64,000 nt of DNA from Coix lacryma-jobi var. lacryma-jobi (lineage: Eukaryota; Streptophyta; Magnoliopsida; Poales; Poaceae): NCBI GenBank assembly GCA_009763385.1, contig CM019824.1, forward strand, positions 155,862,357 through 155,926,356, read 5' to 3'. The notes below the pieces were generated by a model, which searched no databases, was not told where the DNA came from, and saw only the letters and a list, made by a program, of their open reading frames with translations. Positions 57,603 through 64,000 of the stretch are shown here, in pieces. Made by a program: the position numbers and the translations under genes. Numbering within the stretch: the stretch's first letter is position 1; every line of letters begins with the position of its first letter.

Positions 57603-59214
57603 CTCTTCTAAAAACAGACTGCAAAAAAAAGAAGAAAAAAAATATATAGGACAATGTAACTAATAATGCCCTTACTATGGGCCCCTCTTTGCATATCTAT
57701 ACTTTTTACTAAAATTGTATGTTTCGTTCATTGCAATTACAGTATGTGCAATATATAATTTTCCGCAAGCCACAAAGATAATTAAACAATATTCTATTAT
57801 TTCTATATGAGGACCACAACAAAAATGTAATATGTACTAATTAAACAAAGACAACAAATAAATCACAATAACTAATAATTACCTAATATCAGTTAACTGA
57901 TAGGTTGACAAGTAATGAACTAATCAGCCCAATCGCAATAATCCCAACAAATTCAGATAACAAGTCAGCCTGAAACAAATAGCATCATCAGATACATGGT
58001 CATACTGGATTGAAAACAAGCCTAACAAATCATAAAGATGTACAGTACTGTTCAGTTTATCAGAACATAAAATTATTAGCATCCATTTCATATGACTACA
58101 AAGAACTTTACAAACAAGACAAATTACTACTCAAGGCTTGAAAAAATATAAGCTAGCCACTGGATCCAACAAAACAGAATCTACATATGTATAACTGAAT
58201 AAAATAACTGAACAACTCATTCTCTCCATTCAGTACTATCAGTACCACTGCACGTCAACAAGGCAAAAATAGATGTTTCATCGACATATCAGTGTGAACA
58301 ACATTCAGATTTTTCCTATTCATGCACTGCACAACAAATTCTTTCACTATCTAGTACATCAGTGTCACTTAACAAATCAAAACATAACTTAAACCTCAAT
58401 ACCACCCTATTTACAGCACATGCTCTGCATAAACTACTCATCCTCTCCATTCAGATTTTTCTGGATTTTTAACTAATTGTAGCATGGCTTCATATGAGGA
58501 CAAGAGCCTAAACCTCAGTAACTGAACAACTCAGGCTCTGCATTCAGTATAGAACAACTGGATGAAAACAGGAACCACTCCCCTCCCCCTTCCACTCATG
58601 ATCTCATGACCTAACCCCTTCACTTCCTTGCAGGGTGCGTCGACGGCGACATGTCCGTCTCCGGGTACCGGGCGGCGTGCAGAACTTCTGTCCGCACGGC
58701 TCAACCAACCTCTACTTCCAGCACTCACACTACAAGATCTGCAGAGACTGGGAGGAGACAGAAACAAAGACGACGAACACAGATCTACAACAAACCCTAG
58801 AACCCTACAAATAAGAACCATGAAGAACATGAATCGCCCGATAATTCCAGGGTGCGAAACCCTACAAATTACAGGGTGCGAAACCCTAGAACCATGAAGA
58901 GGAACCGAAGCTACAAATAGGACACAAATGGAGATGAACTCGCCTGAATCCCCGGGACGGAGAGCGTCGGCTGCGTCGTCGCCTTCGCTGTCCAAATCGC
59001 CGCGGTCGTCGTTCTCACCGCCCAAATCGCCAGGGAGCCAGGGATGAGGGAGGAGAGAAGGGGAAGAGACGCGAAATGGAAATGCCCGTGACTCAGGGCG
59101 GGACTCCCGATAAGTTTGAACAGTATTCGCCTGAAGTGGGACCCACACGTCAGCCGAACAAAGAAGACCAACCCACGCGGGACGAAGACAGACGCACGAT
59201 GCACATCCGACGAA
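57603..59214. other. MULE right noncoding region
   Basis: 57660-58500 is AT-rich with no gene. 58600-59080 is GC-richer, may be the promoter or 5' UTR of the minus-strand cargo genes, and contains a 17-bp direct repeat CAGGGTGCGAAACCCTA (58848-58864 and 58872-58888). The long minus-strand open frame at 58531-59259 has no recognisable domain and is not called. Confidence 0.5.
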
Positions 59215-59265
59215 CGCCAAATTCGTGTGTTGAAGGAAGCAAAAACACACGAGTGTCACTTAGAC
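59215..59265. repeat. MULE right terminus
   Basis: Contains ATTCGTGTGTTGAAGG and AAAACACACGAGTGTC, inverse copies of the left terminal motif, and ends TTAGAC, the inverse of the left GTCTA. A poly-T run follows outside the element. No direct duplication matching the left flank was found. Confidence 0.6.
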
Positions 59266-59499
59266 TTTCTGTTTTTTTTTTTTGCCCCGTGAGGCTTTAC
59301 CGTGTCTGAATGCGTGCATCCTCCCTCGGCGGTCGGCGCCCACAGTGTTCATCTTGCGGCTGCATGATTGCATCTTGGTACACCGCTAGGTCTCGCCTCG
59401 TCACTGTATCCTTCCTTCCCTCATCAACGTATCGCCGCCGTACGGGGGGAACGCGTAACAGCTTCTGCCAGCACCGTCCGCGTCCGTCACCACCTGCGT

Positions 59500-60188
59500 C
59501 AGGGGCGGAGCCAAGGCCCGGCCACCCTGGGCCGGTGGCCGGGCTCCCCCAACGACCTGCTGCTACATACTTTATTCATAAAACAAATTTACAAGCTCTT
59601 AAGTAAAGTACAAATACTATTCTCTCCATCTCAAATTACAAGACATTCCAATTAAGTAAAGTACAAATACTACTCTCTCTATCTCAAATTACAAGACATT
59701 CCAAGAATCTTGGTGAGTCAAAGTTTTTCAACTTTGACCAAATTTATATAATAAGATAATAATATTTATGATACCAACTAAGTACAATTAGATTCTTCAT
59801 TAGTTATATTTTCATAATATACATATGTGTCCCAATATTTGACGAGACGAAGCTATTAAGCCTAATTAATTTGATATTAGCACATGTTTATTGTAGCACC
59901 ACATTGTCAAATCATTGACTAATTAAACTCAATAGATTTGTCTTGCGAAGTAGATTCCGACTGACAAATTAGTTTTACTATTAGTCTATATTTAATACTC
60001 CATGCATGTGTCTCAATATTCGATATAATAGGTAAATTTTTTTTAGAAAGACATCTAAATAGGGTCTTAGTTGATATCCTAATTAATGAACATAGAAAAT
60101 CATATAGTTTTTGCGTCGAAAGTGGCTTTGCTATTAGCATGACATTTTATCTCGCCCAGGCTCTATAAAATTTTTGGCTCCCCCACTT
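59500..60188. mobile_element. Nonautonomous hAT-like element, 689 bp, 8-bp TSD
   Basis: It starts CAGGGGCGGAGCCAA and ends (inverted) AAGTGGGGGAGCCAA, 12 of 15 matching. The 8-bp duplication ACCTGCGT is at 59492-59499 and 60189-60196, the length expected for hAT. It contains a roughly 48-bp tandem duplication (about 59609-59703, CTCAAATTACAAGACATTCC) and AT-rich MITE-like sequence. It has no coding sequence. Confidence 0.82.
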
Positions 60189-60196
60189 ACCTGCGT

Positions 60197-61957
60197 GACT
60201 GGGAATTGTAGCCGTTGCGGCTTGCGAGCGCCGGCGCTCAGGCAGGGCAGATGGCCGCCGCCTCCTCCTCGCCTGGCTCCTTCCCAATCGCCTCCTCGGG
60301 CCCCGTGCGTCGCGCAGAGGTGAATGCCGCGACGCGAATGGCCGCGTCGGGTTACGCTGACGCGTGCACCGTGGACGGACACGCAACGGCGGCCCCGGCC
60401 GCCTTTTCTGTTTTCTGTTCCCCTCCCCGTCTCCCCCCGGCCTGGTGGACCACGAGGCGCGGCGGGGGCCGCCGTGATCCGATCTGCTGTTTGAAATGAG
60501 AATGGAACTGGAAGGTGAGCTGCCACCCGTCACGGGACTTTGGGAGGGCCGCCGCACCCGCACGGCACAGGAGCTCCTTTTGTGCGGCCAGGCGGCCGGC
60601 GGCGGCTGGATTTGGCAGCTTCCGTCCCTGTCGGTTGGCATGGTTCAGGGGGGGTTCGCTTCCACAACTGCACAAGGGCGCAACAGTAAATTTATACAGT
60701 ACTCCTCCGTGAACAAAGGACACGAGAGGACTTTGGGGGTGATCGTCACAACTCACAAGATTACGGCCGGTGTCGTGTGTACGGCGAGCTTGGGGATACA
60801 CTGTATCCGCCGTTTGCATGCCCGATCCACAGGATCCATGATCCACGACCACGAGAGTTGTGCTCTCTACGCACCACGTGAGTATGCTGGCCTTTCTGTA
60901 TGCTTCCTCTGACAGCGCGTGATAAACAAAGCGGAGTACTATAATCACAACCTTAAGGGCAAGTACAGCGGGTCGATTTGTGTCGTCTGTATCTCGTGAT
61001 TTTTACAGAAACAACCCTCAGGCGTAGCTCCCGGGGCGAGGTCATCGTCTCCTCAGACGACGACGGCAGGCTCATGCTCCCAGGCGTACTCGTCATAAGA
61101 CGTCGCGTTGTATATGGGTTGTCGTCTCTAGGAGACGAGGTGCTGGATCCACTGCGGTGCGCGGAGCCACGGACCGCCAAGCAAGGTCGCCGCTGGGCCA
61201 CCATGTGCGGACGCCGCTGGACTGGATCCACCACTCGCGAGCGCGGCCGAGCAGCCGTGGGCACTGTGTCAGGCCACCATGCGCAAGACGTCGTAGGACC
61301 ACGAGCAGCAAGCATCACTGGGCAGCCGCGGGCGCTGTCAGGCCACCATATGCGGGAGCCGCCGGTCGTGAGCACCGTTGGCCACCACACGCGAGCGCCG
61401 CCGGCAGCCCTGCTCCGGCGTGCTTGGCCTGATGGCCATCTGGCGCCCTGAATCTTTGACTCCAGATCTCTGAAGGTGTGAAGAAACAGGTTCAAGATCA
61501 GATAGCAGGTCGTGCTATTTGTCAAGAATTTCATTAAGATTTTCACATCAACAAAAGCTTCTAGTTATTACATACTGGTTCTTTTGGTAACAACTATACT
61601 AGCGCAAGTTTCATTCTATGCACGGTATGTATGTTACTATGTTCTACCTGCTCCCCATGAGGCTATCATCAGTTACGTTGATCTCTGTTCTTCTGCGTGT
61701 ATGTTCTAACTTTTCTCCTAAGATGTCTATGTAAACTTGAGTTAATTTATTTATGTGAAATTGAGTTAATCTAAAGAAATAATGTTTTTATATTCTCTCA
61801 TGCTTCATCTCATTTGTATCAGAGAAGCAACATCGTGATATATGCAGATCTTATTTATAATTGATCATATGTGCATGCATGTATTAAATAGCTTGTAGAC
61901 AATCAAATTGATGACCCACGGTACAATTTGTCTATTTAGCTGTCTATATACGACGTA
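60197..61957. other. GC-rich stretch without a supported gene
   Basis: 60200-61450 is GC-rich with many overlapping open frames on both strands, none with a recognisable domain, start context or splice pattern. 61150-61440 has degenerate GGCCACCAT-containing repeats about 60 bp apart. 61450-61957 is AT-rich and empty. Confidence 0.5.
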
Positions 61958-62192
61958 CTCCCTCCGTCCCTAAGTAAGTGTCGCCGTTGGTGTGCGTGTC
62001 ACGTGTTTGACTTAATTTATAGAAAATATGTACAATATTTATATCTCCAAGTAATTTTGTTAAAAAACTAGATGTAAAGATCTTTCCGATGATACTAATT
62101 ACTTAACATAAATATTAATATATTTTAATATATAATTATCGACAATTTTTTCTCGGGAAACAAGAACGACACTTATTTAGGGACGGAAGGAG
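61958..62192. mobile_element. Stowaway-type MITE, 235 bp
   Basis: Inverted ends CTCCCTCCGTCCCTAAGTAA and (inverted) CTCCTTCCGTCCCTAAATAA, flanked by TA (61956-61957 and 62193-62194). AT-rich interior, no coding. These are typical Tc1/mariner-derived Stowaway features. Confidence 0.88.
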
Positions 62193-62194
62193 TA

Positions 62195-62853
62195 CAGACA
62201 ACAATGTGTCTGTGGGCTGTACATGCCCTAATCTCTACTCTCGGCTGCAAATGGAGTAGTGTATCAGGCTATCATCAATGCTGCCCGGCGCTGTCATCCT
62301 GTCGCGGTACAGTCCAGACGGCCCAACAGATGTCCACCCCGGGGCACGAGACGATCTCACTTGGCAGAAAGAAAGCGAAGGGAGCCAGCGATCCGCGCCG
62401 CATGCCCGCATAGGGTCGGTCGGGTGGTGGCTGGTGGACGCCCATGCCTGGCGCTGGCAGTGGCCGGGCCCCCGGTGGTCGGCGCTGTCCGCATCGCACG
62501 CAGCCGCGTGACCCCATCTGTTCAGATCCGACACGTCCCGCGCCAGTCCACTGCCGGACGGACATCTGCGGAGGAGGTGCATGGGGGCCTCCGACTCCGA
62601 GGGTTCGGCCCTGCCGCCTGCGGTTCTGCTCTACTGTGCCGCTGTCCGCTGCTGATCAGACGGCGAGCGATCCCGCCGCGGTCCGATCCCGGCGTCGCTG
62701 CGTATCTGACGCGGCCGCCGTGTGCGCTGCTCGGCAGCAACCATTGACGCGGAGCATGCACAGTAGCGGTCATCTCGGCGCTCAGCTCGCTCGCCTCGTC
62801 CCTGTAGTTGGAACGCATGTGCGCGGGGGCCAGTTGACTTTGGACATGCATAA
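62195..62853. other. GC-rich stretch without a supported gene
   Basis: Open frames at 62204-62938 on both strands overlap each other and show no domain. I see no repeat or element boundary. Confidence 0.5.
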
Positions 62854-63314
62854 AGCCTTGTTTAGTTTTCCCAACTTCCACCAAATATTTCTAAATTCCC
62901 CGTCACATCAATCTTTAGCTGAATGCATGAAGCATTAAATGTAGGTAAAAAAAATAACTAATTGTACTTTTAGTATCTACATGTCGAGATGAATCTTTTA
63001 AGTCTAGTTAGTCCATGTTTGGACAAAGTTTGTCAAGTAACAACGAAAATGCTACAGTGCCAAATCCAAATATTTCCCCAAACTATTTTCCCCAACTTCC
63101 CTCAAATATTTCTAGATTCCCCGTCACATCAATCTTTAACTGAATGCATGGAGCATTAAATGTAGGTAAAAAAATTAACTAATTGTACTTTTAGTATCTA
63201 CATGTCGAGACGAATCTTTTGAGTCTAGTTGGTCCATATTTGGACAAAGTTTGTCAAATAACAACGAAAGTGCTACAGTGTCAATTCCAAATATTTCCCA
63301 AACTAAACAAGGTC
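62854..63314. mobile_element. Tourist/Harbinger-like MITE with internal duplication
   Basis: Inverted ends with CCTTGTTTAGTT at both sides. TAA lies to the left and TTA to the right, so the target duplication is not exact. The interior is a diverged tandem duplication with a period of about 221 bp (for example AGATTCCCCGTCACATCAAT-type sequence at about 62895 and 63116). Confidence 0.72.
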
Positions 63315-63317
63315 TTA

Positions 63318-63408
63318 CTCCCTCCGTCCCAAAATAAGTGTCTCTAGAAATCCGTGTTTCCCTCACAGATATATTTTCCGAACAACACTTATTTAGTGAC
63401 GGACGAAG
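63318..63408. mobile_element. Short Stowaway-type MITE, 91 bp
   Basis: CTCCCTCCGTCCCAAAATAAGTG at the left pairs with CACTTATTTAGTGACGGACGAAG at the right, flanked by TA (63316-63317 and 63409-63410). The left TA overlaps the TTA next to the Tourist-like MITE, so the two elements abut. Confidence 0.82.
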
Positions 63409-63530
63409 TATATGCCTTGTCATGGAAGCATACTGGCTGGCCCCCTCCGAAGTCTGAAGGTCCTGCAGGCGCAGGTGACAGTGACACGCCACCGTGTTCC
63501 GTTCGCTTCAGCCGCACTGTAGCACCTCAG

Positions 63531-63781
63531 CATCGGACGTTTCGGCTCTAGTTTCGCCTATTAAAAATATAGTAATTAAAAAACTAATTTGTCAGCCGGA
63601 GACTAATTCACGAGACGAATCTATTAAACTTAATTAGTTTATGATTTGACAATGTGGTGCTACAGTAAACATTCGCTAATAATGGATTAATTTACCTTAA
63701 TAGATTCGTCTCAGTAATTAGCATATGACCCTATAATTAGTTTATTTTTAATAGACGAAACTAGTGCCGCAACGTCCGATG
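63531..63781. repeat. Inverted-repeat element (MITE-like), 39-bp arms
   Basis: Arms at 63531-63569 and 63743-63781 (CATCGGACGTT...CTATTAAAAATA and its inverse) match with few changes. The interior (GTGGTGCTACAGTAAACATT, AATAGATTCGTCTC) is of a kind common in grass MITEs. No clear outer TIR or TSD is seen. Confidence 0.65.
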
Positions 63782-63871
63782 TGACAGACAATTTTTTTTT
63801 GCCAGAGATCCAAACACCCCCTAATTGTCCAAGCTATGGCTTGATAGTCTATGTTTCGAAAATAATTATTA

Positions 63872-63973
63872 CTCCTTCGTTTCAAATTATACGTTGTTTT
63901 GTTATATAAATCGCTTTGACTTTTTTCTACATCGAATTTATTATCAAAAGTGACTTATAATTTAGAACGGAGT
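63872..63973. mobile_element. Stowaway-type MITE, 102 bp
   Basis: CTCCTTCGTTTCAAATTATA at the left pairs with TATAATTTAGAACGGAG at the right, flanked by TA (63870-63871 and 63974-63975). No coding sequence. Confidence 0.75.
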
Positions 63974-64000
63974 TAGTATATGGTATTTCTCTTCTAGACT

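Larger units (their letters stand above)
28257..59265. mobile_element. Giant Mutator-like element (MULE) with four genes, split by two LTR insertions
   Basis: The left end GTCTAGTTGAAACTCGTGTG and the inverted right end GTCTAAGTGACACTCGTGTG agree at about 22 of 27 positions. Copies of TCGTGTGT/ACACACGA lie just inside both ends. Between them are a FAR1-type MULE transposase on plus and, on minus, an orphan two-exon gene, a ULP1-like gene and a RING-H2 gene. MULEs that carry a ULP1-like gene are known in plants. The present span is 31 kb, or about 17.2 kb after removing the solo LTR (38181-40125) and copia B (43691-55520). I did not find a matching 9-11 bp target duplication, so the exact ends and the claim of one single element are inference. 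Transposase and ULP1 genes are broken, so it is probably immobile. Confidence 0.68.

Noticed and set aside
58531..59259. 242-codon minus-strand open frame
   Set aside because: No domain; hydrophobic low-complexity reading of GC-rich DNA crossing the MULE end.
28248..59274. A 9-bp target duplication for the MULE
   Set aside because: TCCGGGCCT on the left and TTTCTGTTT on the right do not match; boundaries rest on the terminal and subterminal repeats only.
60147..61451. Arg/Pro-rich open frames on both strands
   Set aside because: They overlap each other, have no homology I recognise, and reflect GC-rich composition.
62204..62938. Open frames in GC-rich DNA near 62.5 kb
   Set aside because: Mutually overlapping frames, no domain or gene structure.

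Overview
This is plant nuclear DNA from a grass (Poaceae), most likely a panicoid; the species cannot be fixed from the sequence. The evidence is one intron-rich gene with a very GC-rich first exon, SIRE/Maximus-type copia elements, very long Ty3-type LTRs, and Stowaway, Tourist, hAT and SINE insertions. Only one ordinary cellular gene is visible, an apparently intact 11-exon O-fucosyltransferase-family gene (22647-26182, minus). Almost everything else is transposable elements nested in each other. Their boundaries could be set by matching target-site duplications (TSDs).

Left block (1-21890). A PIF/Harbinger-type element with a MYB/SANT-like gene (19786-21482, minus) was split by a SIRE-like copia element, 'copia A'. 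Copia A has gag pieces at 6440-7560, 11852-11994 and 13245-13389, a broken pol at 13419-16596 and a 3' LTR at 17630-19775. Copia A was itself hit three times: by a minus-strand Ty3-type LTR (1-6439) that carries a 4.6-kb LTR-like insert (1644-6220); by a minus-strand copia LTR (7561-11851) that carries another (8340-10119); and by a 1.2-kb solo LTR (11995-13239).

Middle (21891-28256). The O-fucosyltransferase-family gene lies here, followed by a tRNA-derived SINE with a perfect 15-bp TSD (27241-27533) and a possible MITE.

Right block (28257-59265). A giant Mutator-like element (MULE), about 31 kb now and about 17 kb without its two insertions, is bounded by short inverted repeats and TCGTGTGT subterminal repeats. 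It carries a FAR1-type transposase (plus, broken), a two-exon orphan gene (minus, open), a ULP1/C48-like gene (minus, broken, with two catalytic residues replaced) and a RING-H2 gene (minus, one stop). A solo LTR (38181-40125) and a young complete copia element, 'copia B' (43691-55520), each landed in an exon of the ULP1-like gene. Copia B has near-identical LTRs, open gag and pol, and a third ORF behind its own leader-like sequence.

Right edge (59266-64000). No gene is supported. A 689-bp hAT-like element with an 8-bp TSD and several MITEs are present.

Two things stand out. The MULE has an unusual gene load. The SIRE-like LTRs each carry a private array of short GC-rich palindromes, and in copia B these have spread into the gag and pol reading frames in clusters of four.
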